NCBI RefSeq assembly: GCF_028657945.1
Contig: NZ_CP059693.1
Coordinates: forward strand, 5,580,001-5,644,000
Reading direction: 5' to 3'
DNA: 64,000 nt
Origin: Thalassomonas haliotis
GTDB lineage: Bacteria; Pseudomonadota; Gammaproteobacteria; Enterobacterales; Alteromonadaceae
A program made the translations under genes and the position numbers. This document shows positions 26,699 to 36,543 of the stretch, piece by piece; positions within the stretch are counted from its first letter, which is position 1, and every line of letters starts with the position of its first letter. A model generated the notes under the pieces. That model worked only from the letters and a program-made list of their open reading frames with translations, did no database searches and was not told where the DNA came from.

Positions 26699-28975
26699 TT
26701 AAACTTTTTCTATGTTGTCATGATGTAAAACAACCACAGGATCTATGGTGATACCCGAGAGCATTTCTTTTGCTGTTTCAACAATTTCATTGTTCGATGG
26801 CAATACCTGGTAGGCGGCAGCCCCTAAAGGAATAAAGCAGTCTTGTGCGGTAATGCGGCGAACACGCTTTTGCACTTTGCCCGCCGACTGCGCTTCCTGG
26901 ATTAAGGTCATCAGGGCTTCACTGACGGAGCCGGTTTTACGGCATTCATCAACAATCAAGACATTGTCGAAGCCGCGGACCTGTTTCACTATGCCTTTTT
27001 CATCCAAAGGCGCCAGCCAGCGTAAATCAATGACGGTGCAGTTTATACCCTGCTCCGCCAGGATTTTCTCCGCCTGACGCGACAGGTAATAACCGTTACC
27101 GTAACTGATGATGCACAGATCTTTGCCTTGCCCATAAACGCTGATGCTCTGATTGATGTTTTCACCTTGGGTTAATTTCGCCTGCTCGGGACTGACATAT
27201 TCCGAGGTCCATAAACCGTCGCCTTCTTCATGTAGGTCTTTGGTCATATACAGGGCGATAGGTTCGAGGAATACCACCAGGCGCTGCTGCTCCTGCGCCA
27301 GGCGGACACAGGAACGCATCATTTCAACCGCATCTGTGCCGTTTGACGGACAGGCCAAGATAAGCCCCGGGATATCCCGGAACACGGCAAAAGAATTGTC
27401 ATTATGAAAATGGCCGCCGAAACCTTTCTGGTACGCCAGCCCGGCAATACGGATCACCATGCCGTTGCTATACTGGCCATTGGAGAAAAACGGCAGGGTT
27501 GCCGCTTCGCCGCGGATCTGATCTTCGGCATTATGGACATAAGCCAGGAACTGGATTTCCGGGATAGGTAAAAAGCCGTTGTGGGCCATGCCAATGGCCG
27601 TGCCTAAAATAGATTGCTCGTCGAGCAAGGTATTGATCACCCGGTTCTGGCCGAACCTTTCACAAAGCTTGCTGGTAACATTATAAACGCCGCCTTTTTT
27701 ACCTATGTCTTCGCCGCACATGACGATATTGTCATGCTCGGCCATAAGGTCCATCAGGCTCCAGTTAATCAGCTTGGCCAGGTGCTGTTTCTTGCTCAGG
27801 TTATGTTTTTCATGTTTGAACAACTGTTGCCTTTGCGTCTGGGTCACATTAGCCGTTGCCACCTCCCGGCTTGGCGGGATAATACTGGCCATCACCTCTT
27901 CCGGCGACGCTAACCTGGTTTTAGTGGCGACGATATCGGCAATGGCGGCAATACGTTTTTCTACCGACAGATAAAGGGCAATGATCTGCTCCTCACCAAG
28001 AATATTGTTGTCCAGCAAGATACGGGCACTGTGCAGCAAGGGATCTTGCTTTTCATTGGCTTCTATTTCCGCCACCGGGCGGTAGACAAATTCCGCATCC
28101 GAACCGGCATGTCCGAGCAAACGTATGGTTTTCACATGCAGGAACACCGGCTTGCGGTATTTACGCGCCAGCAACTCGGCTTTTTTCGCACTCAGGTAGG
28201 TATCAAGCAGGTTTAAACCGTCGCAATATATATAGGTCAACCCGGCGCGGTTGCTGAAATTGGCCTTAACCCAACCCTCCGGGGTCGAGGTAGAAATGCC
28301 GATACCATTGTCTTCACAAACATAAACAATCGGCATAGGAATAGACTGATAAGCCGCCCAGGCGGTGCTGTTGATTGCCCCCTGCGCGGTAGAATGGTTC
28401 GACGAGGCATCGCCAAAGTTACAAATCACTACACCGTCATCGGGTATTTCGCCGTCCAGCTCCATTCTTTTGGCCAGATCAATGCTAAACGCCGCCCCCA
28501 TAGCTTTCGGCAAATGCGAGGCTATGGTACTGGTTTGCGGCGGAATACTCAGGGTTTTACTGCCCAGTACCTTATGGCGGCCGCCGGAAATGGGATCATC
28601 TTTTGAAGCAGCAAACGAAAGCAGCATATCATAAAGCGGTGTTTGCCCTTTTACCTGCTTGGAGCGCTGGATCACAAAAGCGCCGCTGCGGTAATGTAAA
28701 AACGCCATATCATCTGCCCTGAACGCCTTGGCATAGGCGGCATTGCCTTCATGACCGGCACTGCCTATGGTATAAAAACTTTGCCCTTGCTTTTGCATGA
28801 TGCGCGATTGCAGATCCAGGTGGCGGCTCATGACCTGAGTTTCAAATAAATCAATCACCTCTTCATGGCTTAAGCCGACATCATCCGGGGTCAATGTGCT
28901 GCTTGCCTCCGGCAGCTTGCCCTCGCGGACAAATTTTACAAAATTTTCTTTTACCAACAGGTTGCGGTCTAACAT
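26699..28975 (-). CDS. Fused alpha/beta E1 component of a branched-chain 2-oxoacid dehydrogenase-like enzyme
   Basis: A thiamine-diphosphate enzyme that decarboxylates a 2-oxoacid. The 758 residues join an alpha-like half (about 1-370) to a beta-like half (about 390-750). The alpha half has a TPP motif starting VVICNFGDASSNHSTAQGAI and ending in Asn. The beta half starts LAKLINWSLMDLMAEHDNIV and includes MCGEDIGKKGGVYNVT and the C-terminal transketolase fold VIDLRWLAPLDE. The alpha half has HAGSDAEFVYR, like oxoisovalerate dehydrogenases. No E2 or E3 gene is adjacent, so it either borrows an E2 from elsewhere or works without one. It is co-transcribed with the acyltransferase-like gene. Confidence 0.88.
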   Translation of the reverse strand: MLDRNLLVKENFVKFVREGKLPEASSTLTPDDVGLSHEEVIDLFETQVMSRHLDLQSRIMQKQGQSFYTIGSAGHEGNAAYAKAFRADDMAFLHYRSGAFVIQRSKQVKGQTPLYDMLLSFAASKDDPISGGRHKVLGSKTLSIPPQTSTIASHLPKAMGAAFSIDLAKRMELDGEIPDDGVVICNFGDASSNHSTAQGAINSTAWAAYQSIPMPIVYVCEDNGIGISTSTPEGWVKANFSNRAGLTYIYCDGLNLLDTYLSAKKAELLARKYRKPVFLHVKTIRLLGHAGSDAEFVYRPVAEIEANEKQDPLLHSARILLDNNILGEEQIIALYLSVEKRIAAIADIVATKTRLASPEEVMASIIPPSREVATANVTQTQRQQLFKHEKHNLSKKQHLAKLINWSLMDLMAEHDNIVMCGEDIGKKGGVYNVTSKLCERFGQNRVINTLLDEQSILGTAIGMAHNGFLPIPEIQFLAYVHNAEDQIRGEAATLPFFSNGQYSNGMVIRIAGLAYQKGFGGHFHNDNSFAVFRDIPGLILACPSNGTDAVEMMRSCVRLAQEQQRLVVFLEPIALYMTKDLHEEGDGLWTSEYVSPEQAKLTQGENINQSISVYGQGKDLCIISYGNGYYLSRQAEKILAEQGINCTVIDLRWLAPLDEKGIVKQVRGFDNVLIVDECRKTGSVSEALMTLIQEAQSAGKVQKRVRRITAQDCFIPLGAAAYQVLPSNNEIVETAKEMLSGITIDPVVVLHHDNIEKV

Positions 28976-29023
28976 TTGTGCTCCAAATAATCAGTAAGAT
29001 TCCGGCATCTAGATTAGCGATAT

Positions 29024-29048
29024 GCCGGGAAGCAGGTCACTTCCCGGC
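29024..29048 (-). terminator. GC-rich hairpin between gcdH and the E1 gene
   Basis: GCCGGGAAG at 29024-29032 and CTTCCCGGC at 29040-29048 form a perfect 9-bp stem just past the gcdH stop. There is no T-tract, so it may be a weak terminator or attenuator that separates gcdH from the downstream pair. Confidence 0.55.
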
Positions 29049-29062
29049 GAAGGTGATCAAGC

Positions 29063-30250
29063 TTAGAAAAAAGCCTGAATACCGGTTTGTGCCCGGCCCA
29101 GGATCAGGGCGTGTACGTCATGGGTGCCTTCATAGGTATTCACCGCTTCAAGGTTCATTACATGACGAATCACATGGAACTCATCGCTGATACCGTTACC
29201 GCCGTGCATATCACGGGCAACACGGGCAATGTCTAACGCCTTGCCGCAAGAGTTGCGTTTCACTAAAGAAATAGACTCAGGCGCCAAAGTACCGGCATCC
29301 ATCAAACGGCCGACCTGCAGACAGGCGAACAAACCTGTGGTGATCTCGGTTTGCATATCTGCCAGTTTCTTCTGGATTAACTGGGTAGCGGCTAACGGCT
29401 TACCGAACTGCTCGCGGTCTAAAGTATATTGGCGGGCGGCATGCCAGCAGAACTCGGCAGCACCCAAGGCACCCCAGGAAATGCCGTAACGGGCCTTGTT
29501 CAAGCAACCAAACGGGCCGGATAAACCTTTGGCATTGGGTAACATTTGCTCGGCAGGCACAAAGACATTGTCCATCACGATTTCACCGGTAATGGAAGCC
29601 CTTAATGAGAACTTACCTTCTATTTTCGGCGCAGATAAACCTTCCATGCCTTTTTCCAAAATAAAACCGCGAATGACGCCGTCAAGTTTGGCCCAGACAA
29701 TGAAAACATCGGCAATCGGCGAGTTGGTGATCCACATTTTAGTGCCGCTGATACGGTAGCCGCCATCAACCGCTACCGCTTTGGTTGCCATGCTCGCCGG
29801 ATCTGAACCTGAGTTCGGCTCGGTTAAACCGAAACAGCCGATCAGCTCTGCCGTGGCCAGCTTAGGCAAATACTTCATTTTCTGCTCTTCGCTGCCGTAG
29901 GCATAAATAGGATGCATCACCAGGGAAGATTGCACGCTCATGGCGCTGCGGTAACCGCTGTCGACCCTTTCCACTTCACGCGCCACCAGGCCGTAAACCA
30001 CAGAATTGGTACCGGCACAGCCGTATTTTTCCGGGATAGTACAACCCAATAAGCCCAGCTCGCCCAGCTCTTTCATGATATTGACATCGAACGTTTCATT
30101 GCGGTTGGCTTCAAGCACCCGCGGCATTAACTTTTCCTGACAGTATTGATGGGCACTGTCGCGGATCATTCGCTCTTCTTCGCTCAGCAGCGAATCAAGT
30201 AATAGCGGATCTTGCCAGTTAAAGGATGGGCGTGTAGCTGAATTAGACAT
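29063..30250 (-). CDS. gcdH: Glutaryl-CoA dehydrogenase
   Basis: FAD enzyme that oxidises and decarboxylates glutaryl-CoA to crotonyl-CoA in lysine and tryptophan breakdown. The 395-residue protein has the acyl-CoA dehydrogenase signature [16 protein letters not shown] and the C-terminal block [20 protein letters not shown]. That block contains the catalytic Glu at the position typical of GCDH, and [22 protein letters not shown] precedes it in part. Residues near the C-terminus (GIQAFF) match GCDH rather than other acyl-CoA dehydrogenases. It is divergent from a LysR gene that probably regulates it. Confidence 0.94.
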   Translation of the reverse strand: MSNSATRPSFNWQDPLLLDSLLSEEERMIRDSAHQYCQEKLMPRVLEANRNETFDVNIMKELGELGLLGCTIPEKYGCAGTNSVVYGLVAREVERVDSGYRSAMSVQSSLVMHPIYAYGSEEQKMKYLPKLATAELIGCFGLTEPNSGSDPASMATKAVAVDGGYRISGTKMWITNSPIADVFIVWAKLDGVIRGFILEKGMEGLSAPKIEGKFSLRASITGEIVMDNVFVPAEQMLPNAKGLSGPFGCLNKARYGISWGALGAAEFCWHAARQYTLDREQFGKPLAATQLIQKKLADMQTEITTGLFACLQVGRLMDAGTLAPESISLVKRNSCGKALDIARVARDMHGGNGISDEFHVIRHVMNLEAVNTYEGTHDVHALILGRAQTGIQAFF

Positions 30251-30268
30251 GAAAAAGCACCTTAAAGT

Positions 30269-30296
30269 TATCGAGTAATTGCGTATCTTTTCGATA
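30269..30296. promoter_or_regulatory. Candidate LysR-type operator in the gcdH/lysR intergenic region
   Basis: TATCGA (30269-30274) and TCGATA (30291-30296) form an inverted repeat with a 16-base spacer, close to the gcdH start. Its position suits a LysR-type site. There is only one copy and no experimental consensus to match. Confidence 0.35.
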
Positions 30297-30448
30297 CTAA
30301 TAAAAAGCCAGCCAAAGTTAAAATATCTATTTCCTTTAACAGATATAGGAGTAAACTATACCTAGCTGTGCACGAGATGAACAAAGCCCTGCCCAGTGGT
30401 CAGACCATGAATTTAAAAAAATTGCTGTAATAAGATGAGTTTAGCGAT

Positions 30449-31279
30449 ATGGATTTAAGAAGCCTGCAATATTTTGTCGCCGTTTTTGAAAAACAAAGCT
30501 TTAGCGCGGCGGCGAAAACCTGCTATGTCGCCCAGCCCTCGGTCTCTGCAGCAGTGGCCCAGCTGGAGCAACATTTACATACCAGTTTGTTTAACCGCCA
30601 CGCCCGCGGCGTCAACCCCACCAACAGCGGTGAAAAACTCTATCCGCTGGCAAAACAGCTGCTCGGCCAGGCAGATGCCATTAAAACCGTGTTTACCGAG
30701 CGCAGCGTAAAGCAGCCCTTTTATCTCGGCGTCACCAAAGGCTTGGGGGTAAAACGCATGAGCGCGCTGTTAAAAGACTTTACCTCCGCCGAACAGCAGA
30801 TGGAGCTGACCTTAGTGCCCCACACCCAAGACTGCGATGCCCGCATCATTATCAAGGAAGAGCTGAAAGAGCAGGAAACCCACTGGTCGCTTTGGCAGGA
30901 AGATTATCTGCTGGCACTGCCCTACAACCATATTTTATCCCTGCAGGACAGCATAAAATTACGGGATCTCGACGGCCTGCCTTTTATCCAGCGTACCCCC
31001 TGCACCGAATGGGACACCCTGAGCGACGCCCTGACCCTGGAAGGGATCAGTGTCGACACCCGGGCTAAAATCCAAACCATAGATTATGCCCTCGGCCTGG
31101 TACAGGCGGGCCTGGGTTGCGCTTTGGTGCCCGCCCACCCGGAAATCATCAGCAAAACCGATGTGGTGTTCAAACCGATTGAAGGCTTGAGGCTGATGCG
31201 GGAAACCGTGCTTGCCTATCAACAGCCATCGGATATTATCAATACCCTGTTGCAGTTGGTATTAAAACACAGGCAATAA
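30449..31279 (+). CDS. LysR-family regulator, probable activator of gcdH
   Basis: A 276-residue LysR protein with the standard N-terminal helix-turn-helix (LRSLQYFVAVFEKQSFSAAA, then VAQPSVSAAVAQLE). A shorter than usual effector domain follows (about 190 residues; typical regulators total about 300). It is divergent from gcdH with a 198-base spacer. By analogy with the GcdR regulators found beside gcdH, it likely responds to glutarate or glutaryl-CoA. That assignment is from position, not sequence. Confidence 0.85.
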   Translation: MDLRSLQYFVAVFEKQSFSAAAKTCYVAQPSVSAAVAQLEQHLHTSLFNRHARGVNPTNSGEKLYPLAKQLLGQADAIKTVFTERSVKQPFYLGVTKGLGVKRMSALLKDFTSAEQQMELTLVPHTQDCDARIIIKEELKEQETHWSLWQEDYLLALPYNHILSLQDSIKLRDLDGLPFIQRTPCTEWDTLSDALTLEGISVDTRAKIQTIDYALGLVQAGLGCALVPAHPEIISKTDVVFKPIEGLRLMRETVLAYQQPSDIINTLLQLVLKHRQ

Positions 31280-31447
31280 AATAATTTATCAAAGAATTTC
31301 ACCTGCAAGCAAGAGAGTAACTTTATTGCCTGCCCCATAATAATGGCGTTTAACTGTCACTTGAATCAGATAAAAAAACTCAATAGACTGTACATTTAAT
31401 AAGCAACGGATTTTTGCGAATAAATTACATCATTGGAGGATGCGCTA

Positions 31448-32095
31448 TTGTTTAAAAATTTGTTTCAAAAAAAACACGCCCCTCTAATACCGGCATTACT
31501 TCATTCCGGTAAGTTTCAGCTGCTAATCGCAATTATCCTGCTCTTACTAATTATTCTCTTGCTCAAGCCACAGGAGGTACAAGCCATGTTTGGCATCTTT
31601 AAACGTTATGATATAGAAATGTCCCCCGAGGTACGCGGTCGTATCACAGACGGCGGCAAACCGGTTGTGGGGATGCAGGTGGCGCGCAGCCTGTCTTACG
31701 AGGGCTATCAAAAAGGCAAGGAGCAATTAGAGCATACCATAACCGATACCGACGGCCGCTTTTCATTTAAACCGCTAATGGTTAAATCACGACTGCCGGG
31801 AGATTTGTTCGGGCAAAATATGCTTATTTGGCAGGCTGTATATGTTGAACGCAGCGAACAACTCTACCACCTCTGGTCTACCCATAAAATATGGCACCCA
31901 GTAAAACCCCTGTCCGATTTATTAGTTCAACTTGAGTGCGATTTGCAAGATAAAAAGGTCCAGCACGAAATAAATGCTTCCGATTTTGGCGGGATGTCAA
32001 GCCAAATAGTTGGGTCGATTTGTCATTGGCAAGGAGAGCAGATCTCAACCTATTATAATAATGAACTAATTTCATCATATGATGAGATTAAGTAG
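31448..32095 (+). CDS. DUF6795-type membrane-anchored protein
   Basis: About 215 residues starting at TTG 31448, seven bases after a GGAGGA ribosome site; the ATG at 31586 (MFGIFKRYDIE) is the alternative. A single N-terminal membrane helix (LLIAIILLLLIILLL) leads to a soluble beta-rich domain: EMSPEVRGRITDGGKPVVG, QVARSLSYEG, DTDGRFSFKPL and a Trp-rich middle. It ends SICHW. The GRI..G.PV.G...DGRFSF pattern is that of carboxypeptidase regulatory-like folds in DUF6795 proteins. Function is unknown. It is 38 bases upstream of a class 3 lipase gene, so it may be a partner or adaptor. Confidence 0.7.
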   Translation: MFKNLFQKKHAPLIPALLHSGKFQLLIAIILLLLIILLLKPQEVQAMFGIFKRYDIEMSPEVRGRITDGGKPVVGMQVARSLSYEGYQKGKEQLEHTITDTDGRFSFKPLMVKSRLPGDLFGQNMLIWQAVYVERSEQLYHLWSTHKIWHPVKPLSDLLVQLECDLQDKKVQHEINASDFGGMSSQIVGSICHWQGEQISTYYNNELISSYDEIK

Positions 32096-32133
32096 CCATT
32101 AACGGAGTTAAATAAATATTTTAAGGATAAAAT

Positions 32134-33294
32134 ATGACCGCCATATCCCCCAGAGTCGCTTCAGACTTAGCTTTAGCATCCTATAAAATAAAGGGAACCA
32201 TCCCCAAAGGGTATGAGTTAAAACTTAAATCAGAAACCCAACAACATTTCAGCTTTAACTTATCCAAACACATATACAAAGGTACATCTGGCGGCTTTTT
32301 CTGGCGCCAGGAAAGCGGTTTCGCATTAATCGGCCAAGGCAAAAGTCAGCAACATGCGAATGATCATGTTATTGCCATCAGGGGCACAAACAGTCTGGCA
32401 GATGCACTAACCGATGTTACTTGCCACAGCACCAACAGCGATACTGGCACTTCGGTACATACAGGTTTTCAAAGTAGCTTTGCTTCACTCAGACCCGGTT
32501 TATACGCTTACCTGAACCAGTGGGAGATCCGGCGCCAACAGGGCATCATCCATTGTGTCGGCCATAGCCTGGGCGGCGCCCTCGCAGCCTTAACCGCCGA
32601 CTGGATCAAGGCCGAATTTAATAAAACCGTCTACCTCTATAGTTTCGGCGCTCCTCGCGTAGGCAAGAAAGATTTTGCCAATAACACCAGCGCCCGGGTC
32701 GATAAGATGTTTCGCTGTGTCCATGGGGCAGATCCCGTACCTAAAGTTCCCGTTTGGCCTTTTCATCATGCTCCCCTAAATGGCAACGAGTACCTGTTAT
32801 CCCGAGCCCAGGGCATTGATTTTAATGCTCACTCTATGCCAGCTGGCCCCGGCTATATTAATACTGCAGATCATAATGACTGGGACGGCTTATATCGACA
32901 GGCGGCAACCTCTATAAGCCAACGTGTGGTGCTTAATTATCAAAACCGCATACACACCACTTACTCAAGCCATTGGGCAGATAAAATTGCCGCAGCATTA
33001 ATGACCATCATGATAGACGGCGGTGCTACTGCCATAGTAGCAAGCTTACAGGCAGCAGGCACCACCATAGGCACAGTATATGATGTCATGGCCAGAACCT
33101 TAGTGGGTATCGTAAAAATTGCCGACAAGCTCAAAGAGCAAGTAAAGGGCTTGTTGGGACATATGCTGGTTTTTGCCGGCAGAGGCGCCAATGTCACTAT
33201 AGAGTTCACCGAAAAATTTATCCGCTGGGTTTTTAGCATAACGATTGGCAGGTTAAATAAAGCTGCCAGGCAGGCATTAAAACAAAATTCATGA
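32134..33294 (+). CDS. Class 3 lipase with hydrophobic C-terminal extension
   Basis: A 386-residue alpha/beta-hydrolase. Nucleophile Ser145 lies in GHSLGGALA, a probable acid Asp200 in VHGADPVPKVP, and His233 is a possible catalytic base. VIAIRGTNSLADALTD is the lipase class 3 oxyanion region and YSFGAPRVGKK is the family signature. There is no signal peptide, which argues against Sec export. Residues about 285-350 are hydrophobic or amphipathic (GGATAIVASLQAAGTTIG) and may insert in membranes. The DUF6795-type gene precedes it and a small four-helix membrane protein follows, an arrangement that resembles lipase effector cassettes. The effector role is inference. Confidence 0.85.
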   Translation: MTAISPRVASDLALASYKIKGTIPKGYELKLKSETQQHFSFNLSKHIYKGTSGGFFWRQESGFALIGQGKSQQHANDHVIAIRGTNSLADALTDVTCHSTNSDTGTSVHTGFQSSFASLRPGLYAYLNQWEIRRQQGIIHCVGHSLGGALAALTADWIKAEFNKTVYLYSFGAPRVGKKDFANNTSARVDKMFRCVHGADPVPKVPVWPFHHAPLNGNEYLLSRAQGIDFNAHSMPAGPGYINTADHNDWDGLYRQAATSISQRVVLNYQNRIHTTYSSHWADKIAAALMTIMIDGGATAIVASLQAAGTTIGTVYDVMARTLVGIVKIADKLKEQVKGLLGHMLVFAGRGANVTIEFTEKFIRWVFSITIGRLNKAARQALKQNS

Positions 33295-33331
33295 CCCCCG
33301 TATTTTCAATCTTAAAGTTGAAGGAAGTAAA

Positions 33332-33745
33332 ATGGGACTGGTATTGGCACCATTAATTATATTTTGGCTCGTGATGGCACTTTATTCATTACGCATGGGA
33401 TATGCATTAATAGCCAACTCCCCTAGTTATGCCAATGCCGTTATCATCTCCCTGATTGCTCTTTTTGCCTTAATAACTCACCTGCGACTCAGCTTAGCCA
33501 GGTTTAAGGGCAGAACAAAGCTATTAACCTTTGAGATCCCAATATTTTTTACCACCAATAAAGTCTCTTTTTTATTGGTGATTCTCGCCATATTGTTCAA
33601 CAAGTTTGGCTCAGATTATCTCAGTCTTGAATACCTTAAACCTGCGCCTTTTATACTTGTCTTTACTATTTCTTTTGCCGCCCTCATCGGTACTTTTTAT
33701 TCAGAGAGTTTTATAAAAAAACACAAAATAAATCAAATGCGTTAA
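33332..33745 (+). CDS. Small multi-helix membrane protein (candidate immunity or partner protein)
   Basis: A 137-residue protein with about four membrane helices: 5-25, 33-50, 75-93 and 101-118. A basic tail follows (KKHKINQMR). I recognise no family. It is 37 bases downstream of the lipase and on the same strand. In lipase effector cassettes the gene after the toxin often encodes an immunity protein, and membrane immunity proteins exist, but the sequence itself does not prove this. Confidence 0.55.
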   Translation: MGLVLAPLIIFWLVMALYSLRMGYALIANSPSYANAVIISLIALFALITHLRLSLARFKGRTKLLTFEIPIFFTTNKVSFLLVILAILFNKFGSDYLSLEYLKPAPFILVFTISFAALIGTFYSESFIKKHKINQMR

Positions 33746-33866
33746 CAGCCTTCCATAATCAAAGGTATGCTCTACTGCCGGGCTTTCTCCCATATTGCCA
33801 CGGTTAGAATAAACAACCCCCCTCAATAAAAGTCCAATGCCATAACTTATAAAGCATAACTAACCT

Positions 33867-34752
33867 CAGATCAGTTTAAGCTCGCACTATCAAATTACGC
33901 TCAATGTCAGTAATTTTAAGGGTTGGCTTACTGCCTTTTAAGCAGTAAACCACTAAACCGCCAAGTAAGTTCGGCATAAAACCATTCGGGCTACAGTGGC
34001 GAGAGTGTTCTATCTGAGAAATATTCTTTAATTTACGTTAATTGTCTCAATAATAAACTGCCTGGATAGCATTGCTTTGTCCCACAATGACAAGGTTTTA
34101 GCCTTCATATTACGACGAACCGTTGTGACTAAATCAACCCCTTTATTTTTTAACTTTTCAGTCAGATTTTTGCTGATATAACCTTTGTCAGCATATAATT
34201 TTTCTGTCAAATTTCGACTTAATTCCATCACCGGCTTTGTGTCATGCACGTTACCTGTCGTCAATTTAGCATCAACAACCTCTCCCCTATAATTCGTGAC
34301 CAGATGAAGTTTAAAGCCATAAAACCAGCCCATTGTACCTTTACCTCGCCCAGCGATATTTAAAAAAGTTTTATGTCGTGGGATACGCAAGTTATGACAT
34401 ACTTTAATACTGGTAGAGTCAATAAATTCGCTGCCTGTAGCCTCTTCTTTGATCGTCGTAAAATAACTTGATAAAGGGGCAATGGCTTTAGGCATCATCT
34501 CTAAAAAACGTATGTAGCTTAATAAAACAGGGAAATGACTTCGATAAAACTGGCTCACAAAGCCTTTATAGTAGTTTTTGAAATTTCGATGGTTAGAGGT
34601 ATGAAATGCAATAATAATCGTCATGATTTCACTCATTGACATACGGCAATGACCATAGAAAAACTCAAAATATTAATGAAAGAGCATGGCTTGTAAACTT
34701 TTCTATTAGATACTAATAGCTTAAACTAAAGCCCCTCCAACTTACTGATCTG
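33867..34752. mobile_element. Decayed IS982-family insertion sequence
   Basis: The 9-bp sequence CAGATCAGT at 33867-33875 is repeated in inverted form (ACTGATCTG) at 34744-34752, bracketing an IS982-type transposase remnant. The enclosed 886 bases are shorter than the usual IS982 element (about 1 kb), in line with loss of the transposase N-terminal region. No clear target duplication was seen. The transposase stop codon abuts the left terminal repeat, as is usual for this family. Confidence 0.65.
33876..34672 (-). pseudogene. IS982-family transposase, N-terminally truncated and frameshifted
   Basis: The longest intact stretch (34642 to 34028) has MSMSEIMTIIIAFH, the DDE-domain region SEFIDSTSIKVCHN, GWFYGFKLHLVTN and KLYADKGYI, all typical of IS982 transposases. 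The frame fails at about 34028. Restoring one T there continues it as [13 protein letters not shown]...[14 protein letters not shown]...ERNLIVRA and a stop at 33876, so a single-base deletion truncates the protein. Upstream of the intact part only about ten more codons are readable before a stop; the first 60 or so residues expected are gone. It cannot encode an active transposase. Confidence 0.85.
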
Positions 34753-34839
34753 GCAATTATTAATTGATATTTAATCTAATTGTCTTAGAATCAAAATCAT
34801 CTGATAACCATCCACTGTAACTTCAACTAACCACTGCAA

Positions 34840-36543
34840 ATGAACATTGATAAAAACATGTTAATTCGCCTTGCCGGTGAAGGCGCATACCAAAGAGGTG
34901 TTAAGATATACCAAAACGGCGGCGTATTATCTGTTCGGGAAAAAGCAGGCCATATATTGGCTAAAGTGGAAGGGACAGATACTTACCAGGTCACACTGCA
35001 AATTACCGATAAGCTATTAGAGGGCAGCTGCGACTGCCCGGCTTCAGAGAACTTTGATTTTTGTAAGCATTGCGTTGCGACCGCCCTCGCCTATCAGCAA
35101 CAGCAAACAGAGCAGGAGCAGCTCCAGCAAGCAGCTCCCCTAGAACGTATTCAGGCCTATATCAATCAATTGCCTGAACAAGAAGTCAGAGATATCCTGT
35201 TTCAACTGATCGCTGATGATGACCTGCTTAGCCAAAAATGGCAGTTAAAAGCCGACACAGCCTCCGGCTCCATAGATATTAAACAGCTTAAAAAACAAAT
35301 TACCCAGGCCCTGCCTTATCGTAGCATCTGGGAATACAGCAAAGTTCGCAACTATTTTCTAAGGGCTGAAACGGTACTGGCACCTGTCTTTGACATTTTT
35401 ACCACACTGGATGCTGAAGATGCGTTTACCCTGAGTCAATACCTGTCCCGGCGGCTGAATAAGGTACTGGAACGCCTGGATGACTCTGGGGGTTACCGTT
35501 ATAGTCTGGAAGAGCAGATCAATGAGCAGCTCACCACATTGTTTAAGCAACTGTCGTGAACAGCCGATAAAAAATCACAATTTTTACTCCAGGCACTCAA
35601 CAGTGAAGACAGCGATATGATTTACCCCGAAATACCGGGAGATTTCTTCGACAGCTCTACCCCTGAAGTCGAACCCCTGTTTTACCGGGCAATACAAGAG
35701 CAATGGGATGCCTTACCTGACTTGGCAAGTAACGCCAGTTATGAGGAGAGAAAGCCATATAGCAAGTTGCTTTATATTTTATTGAGACAGGCGGAAGCCA
35801 AAAAAGACATCCCCGGGGAAATCGCATTAAAAACAAAAGTTGCGGTCAATATCCGCGATTTTATGGAACTTTCCGAACTAAACCTGCATCAGGAGAATAT
35901 AATAGAAGCAGAATTATGGCTTAATAAAGCCCGGCAACATCCAGATAAATTTCATCATGTTATAGCAATAAAAGAATTAACAATAAAATTATTAGAGGCC
36001 AAACAGCAGCCTTTAGCGGCATTAAAGATTCAATGGGAAATATTTACCAAAACAGAGCTTTTTCAGGATTATCAAAAATTAGTGAAGCTGACCGAAAAAG
36101 CAGGTGAAGAAACAGCTGCATGTTACCAGCAGGCAGAATCCGTATTAATCAAAAACAGCAGCAACGAACAACATAGCCATTGGCATGCCCCCGGCTACAG
36201 CTTGGTTAACTTCTATATAAAAAACAAAGAAATAGAAAAGGCAGCCGCTTACGCAAAAAACAACCCGACCGACACCGAACAACTGCAGTTTATCGCCAAA
36301 GAAATTATGCCGTCAGATACCGGTTTAGCCTTCGAATTCTATCAGCGGCTTGTTATGCTTTTTCCGCAACAAACCAACAATGAGGCATACCAAAGAACAA
36401 TTGATACCCTCATAGAATTAAAACAAAGTTTACCTGATGAAATGCGCTGGGATGACAAGCTTAGCTTGCTGGTTGATGAAATAAGGCAGGCATATAAAGC
36501 TAAACGAAATTTAATGAAGCTGTTAAAACAACATTTTTCGTAA
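34840..36543 (+). pseudogene. SWIM zinc-finger protein interrupted by one in-frame TGA
   Basis: Two open segments, 34840-35559 (239 residues) and 35617-36543 (308 residues from its ATG), are in the same frame, separated by a single TGA at 35557-35559. No other stop occurs between them (TADKKSQFLLQALNSED continues the reading). The first half has the SWIM motif CDCPASENFDFCKHC (CxCx(n)CxHC). The second is helical and repeat-like (YEERKPYSKLLYILLRQAEA), as in the long C-terminal region of SWIM proteins. The intact gene would give about 567 residues, a normal length. Homologues seem to have Trp near this point, and TGG to TGA would explain the stop. Either a pseudogene or read through. Confidence 0.8.

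Noticed and set aside
35557-35559. TGA as selenocysteine codon in the SWIM gene
   Set aside because: No SECIS-like element or selenoprotein family match was seen, and a mutated Trp codon is simpler.
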